DNA of 64,000 nucleotides, taken from positions 186,001-250,000 of the forward strand of contig NZ_CP127915.1 in NCBI RefSeq assembly GCF_032823475.1. The letters are read 5' to 3'. Shown piece by piece: positions 27,407-38,017 of this stretch (position 1 is its first letter; every line of letters begins with the position of its first letter). The notes below the pieces were generated by a model. It ran no database searches, was not told the origin of the DNA, and saw nothing but the letters and a program-made list of their open reading frames with translations. Origin of the DNA: Acinetobacter sp. SAAs474. GTDB lineage: Bacteria > Pseudomonadota > Gammaproteobacteria > Pseudomonadales > Moraxellaceae. The translations under genes were made by a program, and so were the position numbers.

Positions 27407-28702
27407 TTATTTTGACCCAAGTTTATCAATAATAAAAGAGACGACATCAGATAAAGCCACTGTACTTTGCTCTGCTGTTGCCAACGCTTTAACTGAAAAC
27501 TCACCTGCTTCTACTTCTCGCTCGCCCATAATTAAAGCAAAAATTGCACCTGATTGATCGGCCTTTTTCATTTGGCTTTTCATCGATCCCTGCGAACCCA
27601 CTTTAAGACGAATAGTGCTATTGGCCTGTTCAAGTTGATCTCGAATTTGTTCAGCCAAAACCAATGCCTTACCTTGTGACACAGGATCTGCCACCAGAAA
27701 AACTTCACAATCACGTACAGGTGTCTGTACTTCAACTTGCTCTAATAACAGCAACAAACGTTCCATGCCCATGGCAAAACCAACGGCAGGAACCGATTGA
27801 TCGGCTTTACCTTTTAGCTGCCCCACCAAACCATCATAACGTCCACCAGCACATACTGTACCTTGTGAACCCAAATGCGTTGTCGTCCATTCAAATACCG
27901 TTTTATTATAATAATCTAAGCCACGTACCAACTTTTGATTAATCACAAATGGAATACCTGCATCTGTCAAATACTGCTGTAACTGAGCAAAGTGATCCAT
28001 TGTTGGTTGTTGCATAAAATCATGCAGCTTCGGTGCATGTTGCAAAATTTTCTGGGTCTGTTCATCTTTAGAGTCCAGAATACGCAGTGGATTGGTCACT
28101 AAACGACGTTGTGAGTCTTCATCCAGTTGGGCCTGGTGTTCAGTTAAAAATTCGACCAAAGCTGCACGATAAGCTGCACGCTCATCAGACTCACCCAGTG
28201 TATTTAATTCAAGTTGTACTTTATCGGCAACACCCATGCGTTTCCACAAACGTGCAGTCATTAAAATCAACTCAGCATCTTGATCTGGCGTAGCGACACC
28301 AAAGGTTTCGACACCAAATTGATGAAACTGGCGATAACGACCCTTTTGTGGTTTTTCATAGCGAAACATTGGTCCAACATACCAAACCTTAGGTGTTGCA
28401 CCGCGTAACAGATTATGCTCCAGCATGGCACGTACGCAGCCTGCTGTCCCTTCAGGACGTAATGTTAAAGATTCAGGTGGATTACCTTTATCTAAAAACG
28501 TATACATTTCCTTTTCAACAATATCGGTCGCATCACCAATGGATCGTTTGAACAAATGTGTCTGTTCAACGATTGGAAGACGAATCTGTTGATAGCCATA
28601 AGCGTCCATCAAAGAAGATAGATGCTGTTCGAGGCGTCTCCACGCTGGTGTTTGCGTTGGAAGAATATCGTTAAAACCTTTAATTGCAACAATTGAACTC
28701 AT
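27407..28702 (-). CDS. hisS: Histidine-tRNA ligase
   Basis: Class II aaRS that charges tRNA-His. The 431 residues include [15 protein letters not shown] at the start, [14 protein letters not shown] (motif 2 region), [11 protein letters not shown], the His-specific [14 protein letters not shown] and GGRYDGLV, motif 3 [14 protein letters not shown], and a C-terminal anticodon-binding domain from about residue 335. Its start overlaps the ispG stop by four bases. Confidence 0.98.
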   Translation of the reverse strand: MSSIVAIKGFNDILPTQTPAWRRLEQHLSSLMDAYGYQQIRLPIVEQTHLFKRSIGDATDIVEKEMYTFLDKGNPPESLTLRPEGTAGCVRAMLEHNLLRGATPKVWYVGPMFRYEKPQKGRYRQFHQFGVETFGVATPDQDAELILMTARLWKRMGVADKVQLELNTLGESDERAAYRAALVEFLTEHQAQLDEDSQRRLVTNPLRILDSKDEQTQKILQHAPKLHDFMQQPTMDHFAQLQQYLTDAGIPFVINQKLVRGLDYYNKTVFEWTTTHLGSQGTVCAGGRYDGLVGQLKGKADQSVPAVGFAMGMERLLLLLEQVEVQTPVRDCEVFLVADPVSQGKALVLAEQIRDQLEQANSTIRLKVGSQGSMKSQMKKADQSGAIFALIMGEREVEAGEFSVKALATAEQSTVALSDVVSFIIDKLGSK

Positions 28703-29814
28703 GATGAACTACGAATGATCTCTTTAGATTTAGCTTCTTCAAGCTCTTTAACACGTTGACGAACCATAGTTTCGATTTCATCAACCAACTGATTAGTATC
28801 AATTAAATGGCTTTTTTCACCATTACGATACACAAGTGAACGTGGACTTGCACCCACAATACCAATATCTGCCTCTTTGGCTTCACCCGGTCCATTCACT
28901 TTACAACCAATAACAGAAACATCCATTGGGGTACGGATATCTTCCAAACGTTCTTCTAGTGATTGCATCACTTTAATGACGTTAAATTCTTGTCGTGAAC
29001 AACTTGGGCAAGCAATAAAATTAATACCATTCGAACGAAGCCCTAATGATTTTAAAATATCAAAGCCAATTTTAACTTCTTCTTCCGGTTCAGCAGCTAA
29101 GGAAATACGCATAGTATCGCCAATCCCTTCCATCAGCAAACCACCTAAAGCAATTGCCGACTTGACTGAACCAGTACGATATATACCTGCTTCTGTGACC
29201 CCTAAATGCAATGGATTATCAATCTGAGCAGATAATAACCGATAAGCATCCAAGGTCAAAAATACATTTGATGCCTTCACTGATATTTTAAATTCTTGGA
29301 AATCTAAACGATCTAAAATATCAATATGACGCATTGCAGATTCAAGCAGTGCTTGACCTGTTGGTTCGCCATATTTTTTTTGAATATCTTTTTCCAATGA
29401 GCCAGCATTGACACCAATACGCATCGAAATATCATTATGTTTTGCGGCTGCAACAACTTCACGAATTTTAGCTTCTGAGCCAATATTACCTGGATTAATT
29501 CGTAAACAATCTGCACCTAAATCAGCAACACGCAAGGCAATTTTATAATCAAAATGAATGTCTGCAACTAAAGGGACATGCACGTGCTTACGAATCTCAC
29601 CAAAAGCTTCCGCAGCCTCCATGGTCGGTACAGATACACGCATAATATCTGCACCCACATCGACACAACGCTGAATTTGAGCAATCGTCGCTGCAACATC
29701 ACATGTCTCAGTATTGGTCATACTTTGAATACTAATCGGTGCATCGCCACCCACATACACAGAACCAACACGAATTTTCCGTGTTGGGCGACGCTTAATT
29801 GGATTTTCAATCAT
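28699..29814 (-). CDS. ispG: 4-hydroxy-3-methylbut-2-enyl diphosphate synthase
   Basis: Iron-sulfur enzyme of the MEP isoprenoid pathway, converting MEcPP to HMBPP. The 371 residues match E. coli (372). The TIM-barrel start reads [20 protein letters not shown]. The 4Fe-4S ligands are in [12 protein letters not shown] and in [18 protein letters not shown] chose ATG ([12 protein letters not shown]) instead of a TTG eight codons upstream, which only adds MFCQKSEI. It is part of the pilW-rodZ-ispG-hisS string. Confidence 0.97.
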   Translation of the reverse strand: MIENPIKRRPTRKIRVGSVYVGGDAPISIQSMTNTETCDVAATIAQIQRCVDVGADIMRVSVPTMEAAEAFGEIRKHVHVPLVADIHFDYKIALRVADLGADCLRINPGNIGSEAKIREVVAAAKHNDISMRIGVNAGSLEKDIQKKYGEPTGQALLESAMRHIDILDRLDFQEFKISVKASNVFLTLDAYRLLSAQIDNPLHLGVTEAGIYRTGSVKSAIALGGLLMEGIGDTMRISLAAEPEEEVKIGFDILKSLGLRSNGINFIACPSCSRQEFNVIKVMQSLEERLEDIRTPMDVSVIGCKVNGPGEAKEADIGIVGASPRSLVYRNGEKSHLIDTNQLVDEIETMVRQRVKELEEAKSKEIIRSSS

Positions 29815-29838
29815 TATTTCGCTCTTTTGACAAAACAA

Positions 29839-30630
29839 TTAACGAGATAAGCGGAATTCAGCTTTACCATTAACTGTATATGGCGTTAATGAAATATTTT
29901 CATTATTTAAACTTAAAGTCACAGCAGTAGCATCATCTAAACGAATTTGAAATGGTGTTTCGCCATGTAAGGTAATCGGTGATGCTTGACGACCTGTTGC
30001 CAACACTTTACCTGTGGCATCCACAATATATACCGAAGTTGGGTGACTAAATTCAAGCTGTAATTGATCACCCGAAGCAGTATTTTCTGAGTCTGATGAA
30101 ATAACCTGAATATTATTGTGTTGATCTTGTCCAACAACCGTCGAATCACTTGACTTCATCCATCCTTGAATCGCGGTTACCAGCCCCACCAGAATCAAGA
30201 TCACTACAATGGTCACGCTGATACGTTTTAACCACTTACGATTACGTTCACTATTGGACCCTGATAGTTTTCCCATAATTTTAATCGGTGAATTATTCAG
30301 TGCATGATCCGGTAACAATCCAGTATCTTTTTCGTAAATTTCATCAAAGCGTTGAATAATTAAGCTGGCATCAACATCTAAGAATTTAGCATAAGCACGA
30401 TAATATCCTTTAATAAAGGTGACTTCTGGTAAAGACGTATATTCATCTTGCTCTAGAGCTGTTAAGGTTTTCGTTGGAATTTTTAGCTCACTTGCAATCT
30501 GTTCAAGTTCGAGCTGTTTATTCAGCCTAATATGACGTAAGTACTCACCTGGACGTTGAATATTTCCTAATACGTCTGGTCCGGTGTTAGTTACACCTGT
30601 TGATTGCTGTGGATTAGGATTTACTTCCAT
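29839..30630 (-). CDS. rodZ: RodZ-like cell-shape protein
   Basis: Bitopic membrane protein that links MreB filaments to the elongation machinery. The 263 residues carry a Cro-like helix-turn-helix (PGEYLRHIRLNKQLELEQIA to EYTSLPEVTFIKGYYRAYAK, about residues 26-82). A basic juxtamembrane stretch (RNRKWLKR) precedes one transmembrane helix (about residues 135-155). The periplasmic DUF4115-like domain (LQLEFSHPTSVYIVDATGKV, QIRLDDATAV) follows. It starts 10 bases inside the end of pilW. Confidence 0.93.
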   Translation of the reverse strand: MEVNPNPQQSTGVTNTGPDVLGNIQRPGEYLRHIRLNKQLELEQIASELKIPTKTLTALEQDEYTSLPEVTFIKGYYRAYAKFLDVDASLIIQRFDEIYEKDTGLLPDHALNNSPIKIMGKLSGSNSERNRKWLKRISVTIVVILILVGLVTAIQGWMKSSDSTVVGQDQHNNIQVISSDSENTASGDQLQLEFSHPTSVYIVDATGKVLATGRQASPITLHGETPFQIRLDDATAVTLSLNNENISLTPYTVNGKAEFRLSR

Positions 30631-31430
30631 ACGACCTCAGTACTGTACTGTAATTGCAAATAACGTTGATATTCTAGACTAGAAGGGTACAAAGCTCGCA
30701 ACTGATTTACAAGCACTTGTCTTTCTAATGAATTGCCATTGGCACGTGCAATACGGATACCAATCCATAATGCATGTGAATCTAAATTCTTTTCACCAAT
30801 CAGTGTTACCGCTTGGTGATATAATTGGGTTGCAGCAGGAATAGAGTTGCCTAAATATTTAATTTCTGCGAGCTCAATCATTGCGATGTATGAAGCTGGA
30901 TTTACATTAAGCGCCTGTTGAAATGCCGATTCAGCATGTGTTAAGTCGCCTAGTTTCATGTAAGTTCTGCCTTTACTTTCAAGTGCAGTATAACGCTGAT
31001 CATAGCCTAATGTTGAACCTGCGATTTCCAATTGTGCCAATGCTTCATTATAACGGCCTGTTTGATATAAATACGTACCATAGTTGTTACGGATTTGCGC
31101 ATTTTTTGGCTCAACAGCAATCGCCATTTTAAAATATCGCTCAGCTTTGGCAATATTAGCAGGACTCCCCTCGTTCTGCAGTAATACTCCCATCATCATA
31201 TTGGCATAGGCATCACGTGCATTTAGCCCTAATGCAGTATCCAATTCTCTTGATGCGGCATCATAGTCGGCGGATTTGATATATTCTGCTGCCAATTGAG
31301 TATGTGCTTGTAGCGATTTTGCTGGATCTGCTTTTAAGGCATTATTTGGTATATTTTGACATCCAAGCATGAAGCTTGTCACCATAGCTGTTGAACACAA
31401 CCCTATAGATGTCCATCGATACTTTTGCAA
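30621..31430 (-). CDS. pilW: Type IV pilus assembly lipoprotein PilW (PilF family)
   Basis: Outer-membrane pilotin-type lipoprotein needed for PilQ secretin multimers and so for twitching and DNA uptake. About 269 residues: a lipoprotein signal (MQKYRWTSIGLCSTAMVTSF, then MLGC with Cys24) and about five TPR repeats, for example YFKMAIAVEPKNAQIRNNYG and ESAFQQALNVNPASYIAMIE. The open frame extends 27 codons further upstream into rlmN. TTG preceded by GGGGGAAAGG fits the signal peptide and starts 19 bases after the rlmN stop, so I chose it. Confidence 0.9.
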   Translation of the reverse strand: MQKYRWTSIGLCSTAMVTSFMLGCQNIPNNALKADPAKSLQAHTQLAAEYIKSADYDAASRELDTALGLNARDAYANMMMGVLLQNEGSPANIAKAERYFKMAIAVEPKNAQIRNNYGTYLYQTGRYNEALAQLEIAGSTLGYDQRYTALESKGRTYMKLGDLTHAESAFQQALNVNPASYIAMIELAEIKYLGNSIPAATQLYHQAVTLIGEKNLDSHALWIGIRIARANGNSLERQVLVNQLRALYPSSLEYQRYLQLQYSTEVVWK

Positions 31431-31449
31431 TGCCTTTCCCCCTTTCTCA

Positions 31450-32685
31450 TTATCCCCGTGAACGTATAATCTCACCTTGTGCCGCAATTTTCTTTTTCCA
31501 CTGTTCTGCACGACGTGTACGATCTGCCACTTGCCCTACCAATTGGCCACATGCCGCGTCAATGTCATCACCACGCGTCTGACGAATCGTACACACAAAT
31601 CCAGCATCCGACAAAGTTTTTTGAAAAGAAATAATCCGATTGCGACTCGAGCGTCCGTATGGTGCATGAGGAAATGGATTAAATGGAATTAAATTAATTT
31701 TACTCGGTAAATTTTTTAACAATCTAATCATTTGTTGTGCATGTTCAGGTTGATCATTCACCCCATCCAGCATCACATATTCAATCGTAACATGTTTGCG
31801 TGAGCTTTCATTGCCATCTTTAGCAATATAACGCTGACAAGCTGCAATCAATTGAGCTAATGGATATTTTTTGTTAATTGGTACCAATTCATTACGTAAC
31901 TCATCATTGGTTGCATGTAATGAAATCGCCAATGCAACATCAATATCTTGCGCTAACTGATCGATTTTTGGCACCACACCTGATGTTGACAATGTGACTC
32001 GTCGCTTTGACATGCCATAAGCAAAATCATCCAGCATAATCTGCATCGCACTTAACACGGCATCATAATTCAATAATGGTTCACCCATCCCCATCATGAC
32101 GACATTGGTAACAGAACGCTCACGCTCTGCAATTGCCACATCTTCCATATAGGAATAGTTTGCCATCCATAACTGTCCAATAATTTCTGCAGGTGTTAAA
32201 TCACGCTGAAAGCCTTGTTTGCCTGTCGAACAGAATGAGCAGTCAAGTGCACAGCCCACTTGAGATGAAATACATAAAGTTTTACGTGATCCGGTTTTAT
32301 CTTCAGCAGGAATCAATACGGTTTCAACCAGTGATCCCTCACCATCTCCTACACGAAAAACCCATTTACGCGTACCATCTTTAGAATAATTTTTATGTAC
32401 CACTTCTGGTGCTTTAATTTCAGCAACCTGTTGTAATTTTTCCCGAAGTTTCCCTGAGATATTGGTCATTTGAGCAAAATCTGTAACAAAAAACTGATGA
32501 ATCCATTTCATCACTTGTCCTGCACGGAACTTTTTTTCACCCATTTGTTCAAAAAACTGTTCCAACTGCGAACGTGACATACCAAGTAAATTCACTTTTG
32601 CCACAGCATGATCTGATGTGGGAGTGGATGGAGATTGTGGCTGTTCAACCGAACGTGCAGAAACAGCAACTACTTCAGTACTCAT
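31450..32685 (-). CDS. rlmN: Dual-specificity rRNA/tRNA m2A methyltransferase
   Basis: Radical-SAM enzyme that methylates C2 of A2503 in 23S rRNA and A37 of some tRNAs. The cluster motif [19 protein letters not shown] (CxxxCxxC) lies near residue 149. [10 protein letters not shown] and the C-terminal catalytic Cys in [20 protein letters not shown] are present. The 411 residues exceed the E. coli length (384), mainly through a Ser/Pro/Val-rich N-terminal extension of about 30 residues before [13 protein letters not shown]. It is the first gene of rlmN-pilW-rodZ-ispG-hisS-yfgM-bamB. Confidence 0.97.
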   Translation of the reverse strand: MSTEVVAVSARSVEQPQSPSTPTSDHAVAKVNLLGMSRSQLEQFFEQMGEKKFRAGQVMKWIHQFFVTDFAQMTNISGKLREKLQQVAEIKAPEVVHKNYSKDGTRKWVFRVGDGEGSLVETVLIPAEDKTGSRKTLCISSQVGCALDCSFCSTGKQGFQRDLTPAEIIGQLWMANYSYMEDVAIAERERSVTNVVMMGMGEPLLNYDAVLSAMQIMLDDFAYGMSKRRVTLSTSGVVPKIDQLAQDIDVALAISLHATNDELRNELVPINKKYPLAQLIAACQRYIAKDGNESSRKHVTIEYVMLDGVNDQPEHAQQMIRLLKNLPSKINLIPFNPFPHAPYGRSSRNRIISFQKTLSDAGFVCTIRQTRGDDIDAACGQLVGQVADRTRRAEQWKKKIAAQGEIIRSRG

Positions 32686-32757
32686 GTGTATTACCTAAAC
32701 CATGTCTATAAATGAAAGGAGCTGTTCAATAATCAATCACAGCTTTATGCAAGAAAT

Positions 32758-32796
32758 AAAAAAACCAGACAAGTATAATAACACTTATCTGGTTTG
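32758..32796 (-). terminator. ndk terminator
   Basis: On the minus strand AAACCAGAUAAGU pairs with ACUUGUCUGGUUU (13 bp with one U-G), loop GUUAUUAU, followed by TTTTTTT. It lies just after the ndk stop. Confidence 0.85.
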
Positions 32797-32807
32797 AATA
32801 CTTCGAA

Positions 32808-33239
32808 TTAACGAGTGCGTGGTGCAATCTCTGTTTGAGCGAAGAAGTAGTTGATTTCACGATCAGCAGATGCAACTGAGTCTGAACCGTGTGCAGCATT
32901 TTCATCAATGCTTTCAGCGAAGTCTGCACGAATTGTACCAGGAGCTGCTTCTTTAGGATTTGTTGCACCTAAAATTTCACGGTGTGCAAGTACAGCATTT
33001 TCACCTTCAAGTACTGAAACAACTACTGGACCAGAAGTCATGAATGCAACAAGATCAGCAAAGAAACCACGTTCTTTATGCTCAGCGTAAAAGCCTTCTG
33101 CTTCTGCTTGAGTTAAGTGTTTCATTTTAGTTGCAACAATTTGTAAACCAGCATTTTCAAAACGTGCGAAAATATCACCAATATGATTTTTAGCAACAGC
33201 ATCAGGTTTTACGATAGATAATGTACGTTCAATAGCCAT
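32808..33239 (-). CDS. ndk: Nucleoside diphosphate kinase
   Basis: Equalises NTP and dNTP pools by a phospho-His ping-pong reaction. The 143 residues are standard. The start is [20 protein letters not shown], and the active site [20 protein letters not shown] has the phospho-acceptor His. A strong AAGGAG ribosome-binding site precedes ATG. It lies between iscX and rlmN, as in Pseudomonas, but the rest of the isc cluster is absent here. Confidence 0.98.
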   Translation of the reverse strand: MAIERTLSIVKPDAVAKNHIGDIFARFENAGLQIVATKMKHLTQAEAEGFYAEHKERGFFADLVAFMTSGPVVVSVLEGENAVLAHREILGATNPKEAAPGTIRADFAESIDENAAHGSDSVASADREINYFFAQTEIAPRTR

Positions 33240-33347
33240 GAGAGGCTCCTTAAGTCAAAGTAGACAGGAAAATTTGGCGCATTATACCGAATAATGCGCC
33301 AATTTCTGCCTATCGTCAGTAAAAAAATTACTTTTTTTAATTTCAAA

Positions 33348-33548
33348 TTAGCTTGCTTCGTCAATCCAAGCCATTTGAATCGCCTCTAATAAACCTTCCG
33401 TTGACTTGGTTGGGTCATCATTAAAATCAGGCAAAGCACAGATCCACGCATGTAAATCGGTGAAACGAACCCATTGTGGGTCCACATCCGGATGTGCGTC
33501 ATAAAGCTCAATGGCGATATCCATTGTATCGGTCCAACGTAAACCCAT
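33348..33548 (-). CDS. iscX: IscX (YfhJ) iron-sulfur assembly protein
   Basis: Small acidic protein that binds IscS and iron and tunes Fe-S cluster assembly. The 66 residues contain the typical [20 protein letters not shown] start and the pattern [20 protein letters not shown]. It is separated from iscS-iscU-iscA-hscBA-fdx, which normally precede it, and here faces a GT4 gene and a decayed frame instead. It is unusual only in that isolation. Confidence 0.95.
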   Translation of the reverse strand: MGLRWTDTMDIAIELYDAHPDVDPQWVRFTDLHAWICALPDFNDDPTKSTEGLLEAIQMAWIDEAS

Positions 33549-33578
33549 GAATGTTCCTTAACATCGATAAAATAATTT

Positions 33579-33849
33579 TTATTTTAACAAAATTTTATCA
33601 AATTGCAGATCAAAACTATTTAGATTGGAAGTCGCTGGTGGTTTCTCTGTTTGACTCTGCTGTAATACTTCACCGAGTTGTTTTAATTACACAGGTGTGA
33701 TCGTGACATTCTGCTTTTGATTGTCATCCTGCATTTCCTGTTGCCGTGAGAAAAGATAGGGAACAATGCAAACTTTGAATATCTAAACACGATAGATAAT
33801 ATAACAATAAACCATTGATTATTTTAAAATAAAACATCAATCCAAACAT
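33579..33849 (-). pseudogene. Decayed small membrane protein gene, family unknown
   Basis: Behind the GT4 gene, the minus strand reads a coherent coding-like stretch ending QTEKPPATSNLNSFDLQF and DKILLK before a stop. An in-frame TAA (33687-33689) interrupts it after KQNVTITPV. Upstream, another frame gives a start MFGLMFYFKIINGLLLYYL that would need a frameshift to join FKVCIVPYLFSRQQEMQDD. The joined product would be a short membrane protein with a polar tail. The composition and stop pattern suggest a recently broken gene. I do not recognise the family, and chance cannot be excluded. Confidence 0.35.
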
Positions 33850-33864
33850 AGTATGACTTAAAGC

Positions 33865-35109
33865 TTAATTTTTTTGATGTGCTATTAGTTGATAAAAAAT
33901 CCGCTCAAACTGTTGAATTGAATAAAGCCAACCACATTGTTCAATATTTTGTCGTGCATACTCTCCCATATGTCTTAATCTTGTATAAACAGGTAATTGA
34001 TACACCAATTCATCTAGGGACAGTAACCATTGTTGCTGTGGTGATAAATTTTCAACTTGATGGTATGCAATTGCTAAGCCACTGGCCATGGCTTGAGCAA
34101 GCCGATGATTTAATTCTGTCATTGGCTTTAAGTAAAGCAATATATCCGCACTCGCATATACCTGTGCCAATGAGGCTGTCGTCTTTAATTGACCCGTAAA
34201 AAAAATATGCATTTGCTGCTCAAGATAGCTTAAGAAGGGGAAATTTACCCGTTCACCAATTACCACCAATTTTACTGATTGACCTTGCTGAAGCATCTTT
34301 TGATAAAGCGCTATAAGTATGGTATGCGATGGTGACAAATCTTCTTCATAGAGCAATACGATATCATCTGGCTTAACACTCCATTGTTTGCGTAATGCTG
34401 TAGAACGCGATTGTCGATGAAATAATGTTAAATCTACACCCGGATCCACAACCTGTAGCGGACAAGTGACACCAAATTTCTTTAATGCTTGCTCTATTTC
34501 AAGACTCGGTACACAAGTGAGTTGAGTACTGTTATAAAACCACTGTAAATAACGCTGTATTGGTTTTATCAAAAACGCTAAATCAAAAAAACGGCTGAAT
34601 GTACTGAAAGGTGAATGAAAGCCACTCGAAATCGGAATATGCATGACTTTTGCTATCTGTAAAGCAGCCAGTCCCAAAGGACCTTCTGTTGCAATATAGA
34701 TCATATGGGGTAGAAAGTCTGCTAAGGCTGTGCTCATTTTTAAATGTTGTGATCCATCCAATTTCAGTCGACGTGATTGAGAACAACCCTCTAACTTAAC
34801 CAAACACTCTTTGTAAGCGTTAAAGTGACCATGATCTTGCTTTTGTTGAGGTTTAATGAGTAAAACTTTATGTCCAAGATATTGCAAACCTCGACATAAT
34901 TGCAATAAAGAACAAGAGTTTGCTGCTAACTCTAAAGGCCAGCTTTCAGTAACAATCGCAATTTTTAATCGAGGACGAACAAGATCATGTAATAATTGAT
35001 CGCGTTTTAACATGGGCTGAGCTTTGTATTCAGCTTGCTTGAAATAAAACTTAAACCGCTCTTGAAATTCTTGTTGCGGAAAAAAGTTTGTTGCATATGA
35101 CTGTGTCAT
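33865..35109 (-). CDS. Glycosyltransferase family 4 protein
   Basis: GT-B-fold transferase of 414 residues. The N-terminal Rossmann half starts RLKIAIVTESWPLELAANSC (about residue 49) and holds YIATEGPLGLAALQIAK and SGFHSPFSTFSRFFD, a pattern shared with MgtA/PimB-like and diacylglycerol glycosyltransferases. The C-terminal half has VVDPGVDLTLFHR, LLYEEDLSPSH and a weak E-x7-E-like region near LAQAMASGLAIAYHQ. The likely role is transfer of a sugar from a nucleotide donor to a lipid or envelope acceptor at the inner membrane; the substrate is unknown. AGGTGA precedes ATG. It seems not to belong to a larger sugar cluster. Confidence 0.85.
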   Translation of the reverse strand: MTQSYATNFFPQQEFQERFKFYFKQAEYKAQPMLKRDQLLHDLVRPRLKIAIVTESWPLELAANSCSLLQLCRGLQYLGHKVLLIKPQQKQDHGHFNAYKECLVKLEGCSQSRRLKLDGSQHLKMSTALADFLPHMIYIATEGPLGLAALQIAKVMHIPISSGFHSPFSTFSRFFDLAFLIKPIQRYLQWFYNSTQLTCVPSLEIEQALKKFGVTCPLQVVDPGVDLTLFHRQSRSTALRKQWSVKPDDIVLLYEEDLSPSHTILIALYQKMLQQGQSVKLVVIGERVNFPFLSYLEQQMHIFFTGQLKTTASLAQVYASADILLYLKPMTELNHRLAQAMASGLAIAYHQVENLSPQQQWLLSLDELVYQLPVYTRLRHMGEYARQNIEQCGWLYSIQQFERIFYQLIAHQKN

Positions 35110-35495
35110 AGCTCACCTATTATTTAGCTATTTTTATCCGTAGCTTAGGTGTTAGATATGACTATTTAATGACTTCATTTGATGATCTAATGATTAAATA
35201 ACAGCATTACTTATTGATAGATCGCATATTAATGTATTGTTTTTAAATAACAATACAAAATAAGATCTCAACACACTGAAGCTGATCAAATATTAAAATT
35301 TATAAATAACACAATTTTTCAACAATTATTTACATCATAGAATCTATTGTACAATCAATAAAAAGCACAGCTCAATTCATAGACGAAGATTTTTCTTCAT
35401 CACTTTGCTTCATCATTTTTATTATTTCAATTTCAAATCTGGCATGATGAAGCATTGATCAATATCAGCTCAATATTTTCAACTCAAGTCATACG
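35110..35495. other. Intergenic region with inverted repeats
   Basis: An AT-rich spacer upstream of the GT4 gene. It contains tattgtt/aacaata around 35235-35255 and a perfect 9-bp pair gcttcatca (35407-35415) and tgatgaagc (35445-35453) with a 29-base loop. No open frame or T-tracted terminator is seen. Confidence 0.45.
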
Positions 35496-36314
35496 CTATT
35501 TAATGGGATAAAACTGACCATCTTTTACCTGATATAGCCGATCTGCAAAACGAATCTGTTGTGTTGCAATATCAATAGAAGGTGACCCACCTAAACGTTC
35601 TAACTGCGGTGATCGTTGAAATTGTTTAGTTTTTGGATTATATAGCCAATAAATTGAAGAGAGCGCTGCATTCTTTTGTTGAGATGATGCTGTTAAAACC
35701 AGATCAAAATAACCATCAAAATTTAAATCAACATATTGTACAGCCGTTGCTAACGCAGAAAAACCACCGAGCTGTTGATAAATCTTTTTGCTCTTCCGAT
35801 CAATAACTTCAATTTTTTCAATATTTTGTTCTGCAGTTACATTGTTTTCACGGCCATAAAATTTAAATAAAAACGTAGGACGCTGTGCCACAGTAACCAA
35901 GGGCGAAAATACAAGTGGCTGCTGAAAACCATCGAGTTGATTGGTTAATGTTGCACGATAAATTCCTGTTTCAACATTTAAATCACCACTTAATTGTATT
36001 GCCTGCTGGACTAAGCCTGATTGAGGATCAGCCCATAAGCGTATCGAATGTCCTTTTTGTTGCCCAGTCAAAGGGATCATTTGGTTTTGTGCTTGATCGT
36101 ATAAAATTGCTTTAGGGTTCCAATAACCAGAGCCTAACTGCAATAAATAGGCGCCACTCGGTGACTTTAAAGCGCGTTGTACTTGAACTTCGACCGTACT
36201 GATTGGTATCAATGCTGGTGTAGGATTGACATCATTTGACTCTGCATAAGCCAGACTAACAGCACAATAACAGCTACATACTGCCACGATTTTTCGATAC
36301 ATCAACTGAATCAT
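35496..36314 (-). CDS. Exported protein of unknown function
   Basis: The 272-residue protein begins with a signal peptide (KIVAVCSCYCAVSLAYA, cleavage likely after AYA near residue 24). The mature part is beta-rich. It ends with an FG-GAP/EF-loop-like segment (VDLNFDGYFDLVLTASSQ, about residues 192-209), an Asp-rich pattern that often binds calcium, then SSIYWLYNPKTKQFQRSP. This resembles the XAC2610-type repeat region, but I cannot name a family. It lies alone between the ilvC terminator and the GT4 gene. A second possible start (MYRKIVAV) four codons in cannot be ruled out. Confidence 0.85.
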   Translation of the reverse strand: MIQLMYRKIVAVCSCYCAVSLAYAESNDVNPTPALIPISTVEVQVQRALKSPSGAYLLQLGSGYWNPKAILYDQAQNQMIPLTGQQKGHSIRLWADPQSGLVQQAIQLSGDLNVETGIYRATLTNQLDGFQQPLVFSPLVTVAQRPTFLFKFYGRENNVTAEQNIEKIEVIDRKSKKIYQQLGGFSALATAVQYVDLNFDGYFDLVLTASSQQKNAALSSIYWLYNPKTKQFQRSPQLERLGGSPSIDIATQQIRFADRLYQVKDGQFYPIK

Positions 36315-36355
36315 CTTTATACTATAACCAATCTACAGTCTACAGTTTCTCCAAT

Positions 36356-36385
36356 AAAAAACCCACGCCAAAGCGTGGGTTTTTT
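36356..36385. terminator. ilvC terminator
   Basis: Stem acccacgc/gcgtgggt, 8 bp, loop caaa, with A-run before and T-run after. It sits 16 bases beyond the ilvC stop and can work on both strands. Confidence 0.85.
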
Positions 36386-36400
36386 GATGAAAACAAAAAC

Positions 36401-37474
<1,074 letters not shown>

Positions 37475-37525
37475 TCACTTGACTAAGTTTTCTCTACACT
37501 AAGAGAAAATAAAATTATTAAAAAA

Positions 37526-38017
37526 TTAAACTGTTAAAACTTTTTCACCACGGGCAATACCCGATACACCCGAACGTACAACTTCAAGAATTGTATTTTC
37601 AGCCAATGCATCAATAAATGCATCCAGTTTTTCAGTGGTACCTGCCAGTTGAATAGTATACGTGGTTGGCGTTACATCCACCACTTGACCACGGAAAATA
37701 TCAGAGGTACGTTTAATTTCATCACGTGCAGAACCAAGCGCTTTGACCTTAATCAGCATCAATTCACGCTCAATATGAGCACCTTCTGATAAATCAACAA
37801 CTTTAACGACTTCTACCAGTTTATTCAGTTGTTTAGTGATTTGCTCAATTTTGTGCTCATCACCATACGTTGTTAATGTTAAACGTGATAGAGTGGAATC
37901 TTCAGTTGGCGCAACATTTAAACTCTCAATGTTATAGCCACGTTGAGAGAATAATCCTACCAATCGTGACAATGCACCCGCCTCATTTTCTACGAGAACA
38001 GAGATAATATGTCTCAT
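37526..38017 (-). CDS. ilvH: Acetolactate synthase small (regulatory) subunit
   Basis: Regulatory partner of the large subunit; its ACT domain binds valine for feedback inhibition. The 163 residues match E. coli IlvH. The N-terminal ACT domain reads [20 protein letters not shown] followed by [13 protein letters not shown]. The C-terminal domain includes [23 protein letters not shown] with GGAG eight bases upstream is favoured over a GTG nine codons earlier. It overlaps the ilvI stop by four bases. Confidence 0.97.
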   Translation of the reverse strand: MRHIISVLVENEAGALSRLVGLFSQRGYNIESLNVAPTEDSTLSRLTLTTYGDEHKIEQITKQLNKLVEVVKVVDLSEGAHIERELMLIKVKALGSARDEIKRTSDIFRGQVVDVTPTTYTIQLAGTTEKLDAFIDALAENTILEVVRSGVSGIARGEKVLTV

